From positions 62,001-126,000 of the forward strand of contig JACKEJ010000010.1 of assembly GCA_020633055.1 (NCBI GenBank): a stretch of DNA of 64,000 bases. The letters are read 5' to 3'. Numbering within the stretch: the stretch's first letter is position 1; every line of letters begins with the position of its first letter. A program made the position numbers and the translations under genes. Positions 21,797-29,452 of the stretch are shown here, one piece after another. Source of the stretch: Sandaracinaceae bacterium (lineage in GTDB: Bacteria; Myxococcota_A; Polyangia; Polyangiales; Houyiibacteriaceae). The notes under the pieces are model-generated. The model saw only the letters and a program-made list of their open reading frames with translations, made no database searches and had not been told where the DNA came from.

Positions 21797-23416
21797 CTAG
21801 CGCGGCGGGGTGGCTGCGGCGGGGGGCGGGGTGGGCGCGTTCAGCACGTCCAGCGTGTCGGACAGGCTGTCGCGGATGCACCCGTAGCAGTCGGTGCGGC
21901 CGTTGCGACCGCAGCCACGGCGCGGCTGCGTGTCCAGGTGGTCCACCGCCGGGCGGGCGCGCCGGTCGCCCAGCTCGCGGATACGGTCCAGGGCCACGCG
22001 GCGGGCCTCACAGCTGCGCGCCGCCTCGAGCTGTGCCGCGGCCTCCAGCCAGGCGGGCAGCTCCGTGGAGGGCTCGTAGGCCAGCACGCGGCGGGCAGCG
22101 TCACGGCGGTCACCCGTCTCGGCGCTCTCGTTCATGATGGCCACGTCGGCCTCGAGCACCTCGGGCACCGTGGTGCCCTGCCCCGTGGCGCGCAGGATGA
22201 GGTTGAAGTCCTCGTCGATGGGCATGGCCAGGAGCCCGGCGTACACCAGCCCGCCCACCGTGAGCGCCACACCCGTGAGCACGCCCAGGATCCAGAACAG
22301 CACGCGCCGTGCCTTGCGCGGGGGCGTGAGCGCCGAGCTGGTGGTCTGCTCGGCGCGCTTGGCCCGAGCCTTGCGCGCGCCCGTGTCGTTGAGGGCTGGG
22401 TCCTTGCCGTGCGCCGAGTGGCCGTAGGCCAGCACCAGCAACGCGTCGCGCACCTCGGCGGCCGTGGCCGGACGGTCGGCCGGCTTGGTCTCGAGCAGGC
22501 TGCAGATGAGCTCGTCCAGCTCTTCGGGCAGGTGCGCCCACTCGTCCGACATGCGCAGGCGGGGCGCCTTCTCGGTGAGCTGCAGCGTGAGGATCTCGCT
22601 CACCCCGCTGACCTGGTCGCTGGGGTAGCGCTGCTTGCCCGTGACCATCTCGTACAGCATCAGGCCCAGCGCGTAGAGGTCCGTGCGCTCGTCCACGGGC
22701 TGCCCGGTGGCCTGCTCGGGCGCCATGTAGCCCGGCGTGCCCATCACGTGGCCCACCGTGGTGAGCGTGCGCAGGCGGCTCATGCGGCCCGGATCGTCGG
22801 CGTCCAGGCTGCGCACCCGGGCGATGCCGAAGTCCAGCACGGTGGCGCGAATGGCGCCATCGATGCGGCGCGCGCACATGACGTTGTCGGGCTTGAGATC
22901 GCGGTGCACCACCTCGGCCTCGTGGGCGGCCGCGAGCGCGTCGGCCACCTGGGCGGCGATGGCGCAGGCCTCGGCCCACGGGATGGCCCCGCGGCGATGC
23001 AGCTCGTCACGCAGGCTCTCGCCCGGCACCAGCGGCATGACCATGAAGCGCCCGCCGTCTTCCAGCTCGCCGTAGTCGATGGCGGTGGCGATGTGCGGAT
23101 GATCCAGGCGGGCCATGGCCAGCGCCTCACGCGCGAAGCGGGCGCGAATCTCCTCGTGCTCGCGGTAGGCCGGGAGCAGCACCTTGAGCGCCACCTGGTG
23201 CCCCAGACGCACGTGCTCGGCCGCGAACACAGCCGCCATGCCGCCCACGCCGATGATGGACTCGATGCGGTAGCGGTCGTCGATGATGACGCCGAGCCAC
23301 TCGTCGAGGCTGAGATCCGGCGGGATCGAGAACGGCGGCTCCTCCTGAGAGAAGGCGCTGTCGTCGCTGGCCGACACCCGGGAAGGCGTCTTGGGTAAGG
23401 AAGGATCGGTCTGCAT
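21797..23416 (-). CDS. Membrane Ser/Thr protein kinase (Pkn2 type)
   Basis: 539 residues. A ~47-residue leader is followed by a full kinase domain: glycine loop GVGGMAAVF (about 56-64), ALKVLL lysine, HRDLKPDN near 169, DFGIAR near 192, and APEQATGQ. One membrane segment (FWILGVLTGVALTVGGLVYA, about 370-392) separates it from a ~140-residue outer domain with several cysteines near the end (CGRNGRTDCYGC). This is the usual bacterial Hanks kinase topology with the kinase in the cytoplasm. Substrate and signal are unknown. Confidence 0.9.
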   Translation of the reverse strand: MQTDPSLPKTPSRVSASDDSAFSQEEPPFSIPPDLSLDEWLGVIIDDRYRIESIIGVGGMAAVFAAEHVRLGHQVALKVLLPAYREHEEIRARFAREALAMARLDHPHIATAIDYGELEDGGRFMVMPLVPGESLRDELHRRGAIPWAEACAIAAQVADALAAAHEAEVVHRDLKPDNVMCARRIDGAIRATVLDFGIARVRSLDADDPGRMSRLRTLTTVGHVMGTPGYMAPEQATGQPVDERTDLYALGLMLYEMVTGKQRYPSDQVSGVSEILTLQLTEKAPRLRMSDEWAHLPEELDELICSLLETKPADRPATAAEVRDALLVLAYGHSAHGKDPALNDTGARKARAKRAEQTTSSALTPPRKARRVLFWILGVLTGVALTVGGLVYAGLLAMPIDEDFNLILRATGQGTTVPEVLEADVAIMNESAETGDRRDAARRVLAYEPSTELPAWLEAAAQLEAARSCEARRVALDRIRELGDRRARPAVDHLDTQPRRGCGRNGRTDCYGCIRDSLSDTLDVLNAPTPPPAAATPPR

Positions 23417-23550
23417 TACGAAGAGGCTCGCCCCCTTCTATCACTTCGAGCGCGCACTGAGAATGTGCGCAGGCATCATCATGGAGAATTCACGCAGCCC
23501 TGAACGAGAGCCCTCGAGAGCGCCCCGCGCGAAAATGTTTCGAGACGACG

Positions 23551-23578
23551 TTGACAGCCCCAAGGACGCGAGTATAGT
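23551..23578 (+). promoter_or_regulatory. Sigma-70-type promoter of tRNA-fMet
   Basis: Consensus -35 TTGACA (23551-23556), a 16-bp spacer and -10 TATAGT (23573-23578). The mature tRNA starts 13 bp after the -10, leaving a leader of only a few bases. One of the clearest promoters in the window. Confidence 0.8.
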
Positions 23579-23590
23579 GCCGCTCTCTGC

Positions 23591-23667
<77 letters not shown>

Positions 23668-23685
23668 CCACCAACTATTGGTCCG

Positions 23686-23713
23686 ATACGCCTGGCTTCA
23701 CGGTCAGGCGTAT
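23686..23713 (+). terminator. Stem-loop after tRNA-fMet
   Basis: A perfect 9-bp inverted repeat (ATACGCCTG ... CAGGCGTAT) with a 10-nt loop, 18 bp after the tRNA CCA. The tract behind it (TGCGTTT) has few T's, so it is a moderate rather than strong intrinsic terminator. Confidence 0.55.
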
Positions 23714-23850
23714 TGCGTTTAACCAGTTGGGGCGTCTGGGACGGCCCGCAAAAAAGGAGGGCCCCGGACGACGATGCGCAACGCGAGCGCGTAGGGGCGG
23801 ACGATCGCGAACGCGCACCCGCATGCGACCCCCACGCGCGATCAGCATGT

Positions 23851-24027
23851 CTACGGCGACCCATTGGGAAAGATGCGCGTACCGGATGAGCGGCCTGGCG
23901 TAGGCTCCGGTTCTGGTGGCCACGGAGAGAGCGCCGGCGATGGTGGGCAGCGGCGGCCGCAGGTGTACCCGAGCGCCTCGTCATAGATGCGCTGACCGCA
24001 GCGATCCATGTGACAAGCAAATTCCAT
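23851..24027 (-). CDS. Possible 58-residue Cys-rich small protein
   Basis: A short frame in the otherwise empty gap between the tRNA stem-loop (23713) and the first GTPase gene (24125). It begins MEFACHMDRCGQRIYDEALG and continues YTCGRRCP, giving C-x4-C ... C-x3-C, as in small zinc-binding proteins, then a Pro/Ser-rich tail. No clear ribosome site precedes it, and the tail looks random. It may be a remnant or chance. The rest of this gap shows nothing I can name. Confidence 0.22.
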   Translation of the reverse strand: MEFACHMDRCGQRIYDEALGYTCGRRCPPSPALSPWPPEPEPTPGRSSGTRIFPNGSP

Positions 24028-24124
24028 AGTGACCGCAACGTGAGAAAGTGGTCCTATACGACGGATGGGCTTTCATCACCAAAGGGGCGCGTAGTGTCTA
24101 CCGCCCGCAGCGAGCGGCAGCGTG

Positions 24125-26140
24125 ATGCTACCTGCTGAAGAGGCACTCGCTGATGCGAAGCGTCGCCTTCTAGCCGCCGCAGACATTGGCGACCACCTAA
24201 CGTTCATCCAGAAGTTCGCCGCTCGCTATGAGTGGCCCCAGCCTGCCGTGGATCACATCCGGGGCGCGCTAGAAGCCATTCGCGCTCGACAGGCAGACAA
24301 GGACCTGTACCTGGGCGTGGTCGGAGAGTTCTCGAGTGGGAAGACAACGTTCATCAACGCGCTCATGCGGGACGACCTTCTCAAGACCGACGTGTTGCAG
24401 GCGACCACCGCGACTGCGACCTGGATGCGATACGGGGACCAGCTCGATGTCGAGGTGACCTTTCAGGACGGCGAGCAGAGATCGTACCGGCGTGACGGCA
24501 TCACGCTTTGGAACCGCTTCACCGCATGGTTCAAGAGACCCAGCTTCGGAACGGAAAAGAGCCGTCTTCGTGATTTCATTCATCGCACCACGGCGGAGGA
24601 AGCCGTCGCCGCGACGCTCGCTGGCGTGACGATCTTCCATCCCTCGGACGCCTTCCGGAGGGGACTCGTCATCATCGACACTCCAGGCATCAACGCCGCC
24701 AACCCTCGGCACGCCGAAGTCACGACTCGGGCCGTTCGGGAACAGTGCGACGCTGCCATCGTCGTGATCCCGGCAGACGTTCCGGTCTCTCAGTCGCTAC
24801 TGGCGTTCATTGGCCAACATCTTTCGGATTCGGTTCACCGCTGCGTCTTCCTCGTGACGAAACTCGATCTCATCCGGCGGCCGACGGAACGCGAGCGACT
24901 GTTGCGAACGATTCCCAAGCGTTTGGAGGCTGCGCTTGGCGTATCGAATCTGTCCGTGTTGGCGGTGGCGCCCCGGACGGTTGTAGATCAGGTGACAGCG
25001 GAGGAGGAGGAGAACCCGCAGGCGGCCGAGGCGTTCCGTCGAGAGTTCGCGGTGGTCGAAGCGGAGATTTGGCAAACGTTAGGGGAGCAGCGGGAGGTCA
25101 TCCTCATGGAGCGGCTGACGGTGCTGATGTCTCAGCTGCTCGCCTGGATTCCGCAGGCGCTAGACGTTCAGGAGAATGAGTACCGACGGCGCCACGAGGC
25201 CTTGCTCCGAAGTCAGATTCCCGACCTGGCCGGCTTCACGGCTGCGCGGCGGGCCTATCATCGCCAGCATCTCGCACAGTCGAGCGCGCCCCTGCGCGAA
25301 CTGACACTGTCCCAGATTCGTGAGACGAGGAATGGGTTGCTGCGCGAGGTTGAAGCCGCGGTGATGGCTGTCGAGAGCAAAGCCGGGCTGAAGGGCGTGG
25401 TGGACGAGACCATTGCACCGCGGATTACCTTCGTGAAGGGGTGGCTGGGAGAGCAGGTTGCTGCTCGTCTCGACGAGTTGGGTGGTCTCGTCGCCGCGGA
25501 GCTCGCGGCATTCGAGGCTGAATTCCAGGCCCTGTATCGCCAGCTCTCGACGTTGGGCGGGGCCATCGATTACACCGAGACGCTCTCGAGTCGGTCCCTC
25601 GCTGGGAACGCACATCACGGTCTCGCGGCCGTAGCCGCTGGCATTGCGGCCGAACAGGAGAGCGCAGCTCTTCGTACCTTCGGGGGTGCGGGGGCCGGTG
25701 CAGCGATCGGCACCATGCTCATGCCCGGCATCGGTACCGTGATTGGCGGTGCCCTGGGGTGGTTCGCCGGTGCGCTCTTCGGCCCATCGCTCCCCGAGCT
25801 GAAGCAGAAGTGCTTCAGCCAACTGCGCGAGACCATCGACGCGGCGTTTTCGCAGACCCATACGAACGTATCTCGCGCCTTCGATCAGGCCGTCTTCGAG
25901 CGACAGCTGGGCCTCGCAGCGACGATCGATCGCTACTTCGCTCACTACGGTCAACTGGTCGCCCAGATGATCGAACGAGACCGGCAGGAGGCCCAGCGGC
26001 TCGAGGCCAAGCGTGAGATGATTCGTCGCGATCTTCGGGATATTGAGACGCGTCGCGCAACGCTGGAACGAGGGCGTGCTGTGTTGCGGCAGGCTGGTCG
26101 GGGTAGTCTTTCCCGGGAAGGTGCAGTGAGATGCCAGTGA
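24125..26140 (+). CDS. Dynamin-like GTPase 1
   Basis: 671 residues (a GTG one codon upstream is possible). The GTPase domain carries G1 GEFSSGKTT (about 69-77), G3 DTPG near 187 and G4 TKLD near 246. A long helical region follows, with a Gly/Ala-rich hydrophobic stretch at about 520-556 (GAAIGTMLMPGIGTVIGGAL) that should enter a membrane, then a charged coiled-coil end. This is the bacterial dynamin layout: GTP-driven membrane binding and remodelling. First gene of a four-gene run; the protease gene start overlaps its end by 10 bp. GC is lower than in the chromosomal genes to the left, suggesting transfer. Confidence 0.85.
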   Translation: MLPAEEALADAKRRLLAAADIGDHLTFIQKFAARYEWPQPAVDHIRGALEAIRARQADKDLYLGVVGEFSSGKTTFINALMRDDLLKTDVLQATTATATWMRYGDQLDVEVTFQDGEQRSYRRDGITLWNRFTAWFKRPSFGTEKSRLRDFIHRTTAEEAVAATLAGVTIFHPSDAFRRGLVIIDTPGINAANPRHAEVTTRAVREQCDAAIVVIPADVPVSQSLLAFIGQHLSDSVHRCVFLVTKLDLIRRPTERERLLRTIPKRLEAALGVSNLSVLAVAPRTVVDQVTAEEEENPQAAEAFRREFAVVEAEIWQTLGEQREVILMERLTVLMSQLLAWIPQALDVQENEYRRRHEALLRSQIPDLAGFTAARRAYHRQHLAQSSAPLRELTLSQIRETRNGLLREVEAAVMAVESKAGLKGVVDETIAPRITFVKGWLGEQVAARLDELGGLVAAELAAFEAEFQALYRQLSTLGGAIDYTETLSSRSLAGNAHHGLAAVAAGIAAEQESAALRTFGGAGAGAAIGTMLMPGIGTVIGGALGWFAGALFGPSLPELKQKCFSQLRETIDAAFSQTHTNVSRAFDQAVFERQLGLAATIDRYFAHYGQLVAQMIERDRQEAQRLEAKREMIRRDLRDIETRRATLERGRAVLRQAGRGSLSREGAVRCQ

Positions 26141-27126
26141 GCTTCGAACTCTTGACCTCGTTGCTGCATCACCATACGGGGGACATCGAAGGGGTACTTG
26201 ATGGTGTGGTGCCTGGTGTGGGCGGCCTCGAACACGCTGTCGGTGCCGTCGACGACCTTTCCGGGATCTGGGGGGATGCGGGCCAGCATGACGCGGTCGA
26301 CGTGGAGCCCGTCGTGGGCGGCGACCCTTGGGCCGAAAGTGACGAGACCCGTGCGGACCATTCCCTGGAGGGGACGGAATTGACGTCCGACCCATGGCAT
26401 GACGAGGGCTTGTCTCACCACACCGACGTGCTCCGCTACGAGGGCGATCCTTCCCACGATGCCTGGATGGACTCTCTCGACCAGGACGCGTTGAACGACG
26501 CGACAGGCGAGTCGGCTGCACTTGCGGTCGACGCCATGACGGCGTCCGACCCGTTGGCGTGGGAGGCGGAACCTGACGGCGTCGTCCTGGTCGGCACCCC
26601 GGATTTGGATGCTGCGTACTGGCATCATCAAGAAGGGGAGAGTTCCTGTGCCGTCGTGAGCCAGGGCTCGGTCCTCGCGTCGCTCACGGGTGAGCACTTC
26701 TCGGAGCAACAGCTGGCTTGGGAGGCCACCCAAATGGGCTCCTTCGACCCCGTGTGTGGGACTCCCCCGACAGCGGTCGGTGATCTTCTCGAGGCGCACC
26801 ACGTGCCTGTCGACCGACTGGTTGGTGCAAAGGTGGGTGATCTCTACCGGGCGCTGCAGATCGGCGAGAAGGTCATCGTCGGTCTGGACGCGAACGAGAT
26901 CTGGTTTCCGGACCATGGGGCTGCGGGCGAAGTCGCAGAGCTCCCCGATGCAGGTCACGCGGTGTGCATCACGGGGTTCGAGATGTCCGAAGACGGCCAG
27001 CTGTCCGTCATCATGAACGACTCGGGCGTTCCGGACGGTGCTGGCCGTCGAGTCGCAATGATGGACTTCAAGAACGCGTGGGACGACTTCGGCAACTTCG
27101 CCGTGATCACCAGGTGCAAGGGGTGA
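26131..27126 (+). CDS. C39-like cysteine protease encoded between dynamin genes
   Basis: 331 residues. Residues 1-155 are acidic, rich in His, Asp and Gly, with no signal peptide and no known fold. The C-terminal ~165 residues look like a C39-type papain-fold peptidase: Gln167 six residues before Cys173 (QEGESSCAVVSQ), His276 in AGHAVCITG, and Asn296-Asp297 in IMNDSG match the oxyanion Gln and Cys-His-Asp triad of that family. C39 domains usually trim leader peptides during export, but no transporter is nearby, so another substrate (for example one of the GTPases) is possible. It overlaps GTPase 1 by 10 bp and precedes GTPase 2 by 9 bp. Confidence 0.7.
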   Translation: MPVSFELLTSLLHHHTGDIEGVLDGVVPGVGGLEHAVGAVDDLSGIWGDAGQHDAVDVEPVVGGDPWAESDETRADHSLEGTELTSDPWHDEGLSHHTDVLRYEGDPSHDAWMDSLDQDALNDATGESAALAVDAMTASDPLAWEAEPDGVVLVGTPDLDAAYWHHQEGESSCAVVSQGSVLASLTGEHFSEQQLAWEATQMGSFDPVCGTPPTAVGDLLEAHHVPVDRLVGAKVGDLYRALQIGEKVIVGLDANEIWFPDHGAAGEVAELPDAGHAVCITGFEMSEDGQLSVIMNDSGVPDGAGRRVAMMDFKNAWDDFGNFAVITRCKG

Positions 27127-27135
27127 GGTGACGCC

Positions 27136-29448
27136 TTGACTGACCAAGAACAACTACAGGAAGCGATTGCCGCGTTCGATCGCGCTCACCCCGTCGACCA
27201 TTCGAAGCCCAAGACGCTGTGGGACCTCGTCCGGCGCGTGCACGCATCACCCGTACTCGCGGAGTGGGTGACGTTGGAGAGCGAGGTGCTCACACCGCTC
27301 TTCGAGCGCGCCGAGCCAGGAGCTCGATGGGGCGCCACTCTGGTGGTGCACGCGTTGCTGGCAACCCGGAGTCAGTCCCCCGGTCGAATGACCCCGTGGG
27401 GGTACGTTGCGTGGTCGTGGCCATCGGGCAGACCGCTCGCCATGCTCGAGCTGGGAGGGCCCTTTCTCGCAGGGGACATGCCGTCTCTGTCCGTAGCGGA
27501 CCGATGTACGCCCGAGATATGCCATGCCGCGGAGCGCGCATTGGGCAGCGGCGATCAGATGCCCAGCGTCTCGGCCGAACTGCTGACTTGCTACGCTCCG
27601 ATCCTGCGCGCTCTCGCGAGTCGGAGTACCCCCGATGGTACGCAGCGAGCTTCTGAACCCGAGTCGCAGGTCGCCGAGGAGGGCACCAACGCAGCATCAC
27701 CACCCCGCCGGCCCCCGCCGGTGCGTGAGCTGCTCGGGGCGCTCTCCAGCTCGCGTGCCTTGCTCGAAGCGTGTGGCTATGGGGAACTCCAGCGCGAATG
27801 GCACAGGATTCGTGCGTGGATGAACGCGCCGCAATTCACAGTGGTCGTCGCTGGGGAGTTCTCGCGAGGAAAGAGCACCTTCGTAAACAGCCTGCTCGCA
27901 GATGAACTCCTGCCGGTAGGAGACCTACCCACGACCGCGATGGTGGTGCGGATCTCGGACGGCCCCGAGGAGCGCTTCGTTCGGGTCGACCGCGAGCGCC
28001 GTCGCGAGACGCTCTCTCGAGAGGACCTCGATGCGCTAGTCGCGGACGATGATGGCGTGGATCCTGAGGGGATGCTTCACCTCGAACTGCCGAACTCCTG
28101 GCTGAAGGCGAGTGGCATCCAGCTGGTCGACACCCCTGGTGCTGGCGATCTCAGCGGTACCCGCGCCGAGCTCGCGACCGCGGCCATCGCGAGCAGTGAC
28201 GCAACGCTCGTTGCCGTCAGCGCTACCATGGCGATGAGCCTGACGGAGCGCATGTTCGTCGAGCAGAACGTGCTTACGCGTGCGGTTCCAAAGGTCGCGG
28301 TGGTCGTCACGCGTCTGGATCAGGTGTCGCAGGCGGATCGAGCACGAGTGCTGGCTCATGTTCGGGAGCAGGTCGCGGAGCTCGCACCCGGTGCCGAGGT
28401 GTGGTCTGCCCATGGTGCCCATGTGCTCCCCTCCACGGTCACCGATATGGTCGCAGGCCCCGACGCCATTCGGCGTCGGTTGACGGCGTGGGCCAAAGAC
28501 GCTTCGGAGGTCGACAGTCGCATCGTGCAGGTGGGGGAACAGCTTCTGTCTGTCCTCGATGGTGCTGGCGAAGCTCTCGCGGCCGAGTGCGACATTGTAC
28601 GAAGCTACCTCGCGGGCGAGCGTGATGCAGCGGCGGCGGCGGCGAGCGCCCTTTCGCGCGCGCAGCTCGGATGGGGCGACCTGGAGCTCGAGTTCGGCCG
28701 CAGAGAGTTCGCCGTCTCGGATTGGGTCGACCAAGAGCTCCGGGGTCAGCACGGCCGGATCTCCGACGAGCTTGGCTACGAGCTGAGTCGTCATCCCGCA
28801 CCTGGGACGTGGTGGGAGAAAGACCTGCCGTATCGGTTCAACCGAGCCGTGACCCAGCACCTGAGCCATCTGGAGAAGCAGCTTCAGCAACGCATCGCGA
28901 CCGACGCAAATTGGCTCCGCACTTCAGTGCGCGAGCAGTTCGATCGTCAGCTGGGCCTGGAGAGACCGGGTGCGGTCGTGGAGGCACCGGCCGAGGCTCC
29001 GGATCTGGTGGACGCGGGCTTCAACATGGGGACGGCGCAGAAGGCGGGCCGCATCGGCTCTCTGTTGGTAGGTGTCGTGGCCGCGGCGCTGTTCAGCTTC
29101 CCACCCGCCGCGATTCTGGTTGGTGGGATTGCCGGCCTGCTGTCGGAGTCGTTCACGAAGCGCAAGGTCGAGGACCAACGCGAGCGCCTTTGCAAAGAGC
29201 TCGAGACCGTGTTGACGACAGCTCTCAAAGAGGTGGGAGACGCCACCAAGGTCCGCATCGCGGGCATCTATCGCGAAATCATGGCGGAGACGAAGAAGCA
29301 GGAGCAGCTCTGGCGTTCGTCCCGAGAGCAGGCGATTTCGAGGGCGAGCACCGTCGACGACAATCAGGAGCTTCTGGCCAAACTGGAGGCGAGAACGGCA
29401 GAGCTCCAGTCCCTGAAGGCCCAATTGATCAAGGTGATGGAGGGATAG
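27136..29448 (+). CDS. Dynamin-like GTPase 2 with extra N-terminal domain
   Basis: 770 residues from a TTG start with GAGGTGA upstream. The first ~200 residues form an unrecognised domain followed by a Pro-rich linker (PPRRPPPVRE). The GTPase domain has G1 GEFSRGKST (about 240-248), G3 DTPGAGD near 330 and G4 TRLD near 392. A hydrophobic hairpin at about 638-668 (LLVGVVAAALFSFPPAAILV) and a terminal coiled coil complete a dynamin layout. The 9-bp and 4-bp gaps to its neighbours indicate one transcript. Confidence 0.83.
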   Translation: MTDQEQLQEAIAAFDRAHPVDHSKPKTLWDLVRRVHASPVLAEWVTLESEVLTPLFERAEPGARWGATLVVHALLATRSQSPGRMTPWGYVAWSWPSGRPLAMLELGGPFLAGDMPSLSVADRCTPEICHAAERALGSGDQMPSVSAELLTCYAPILRALASRSTPDGTQRASEPESQVAEEGTNAASPPRRPPPVRELLGALSSSRALLEACGYGELQREWHRIRAWMNAPQFTVVVAGEFSRGKSTFVNSLLADELLPVGDLPTTAMVVRISDGPEERFVRVDRERRRETLSREDLDALVADDDGVDPEGMLHLELPNSWLKASGIQLVDTPGAGDLSGTRAELATAAIASSDATLVAVSATMAMSLTERMFVEQNVLTRAVPKVAVVVTRLDQVSQADRARVLAHVREQVAELAPGAEVWSAHGAHVLPSTVTDMVAGPDAIRRRLTAWAKDASEVDSRIVQVGEQLLSVLDGAGEALAAECDIVRSYLAGERDAAAAAASALSRAQLGWGDLELEFGRREFAVSDWVDQELRGQHGRISDELGYELSRHPAPGTWWEKDLPYRFNRAVTQHLSHLEKQLQQRIATDANWLRTSVREQFDRQLGLERPGAVVEAPAEAPDLVDAGFNMGTAQKAGRIGSLLVGVVAAALFSFPPAAILVGGIAGLLSESFTKRKVEDQRERLCKELETVLTTALKEVGDATKVRIAGIYREIMAETKKQEQLWRSSREQAISRASTVDDNQELLAKLEARTAELQSLKAQLIKVMEG

Positions 29449-29452
29449 GACG

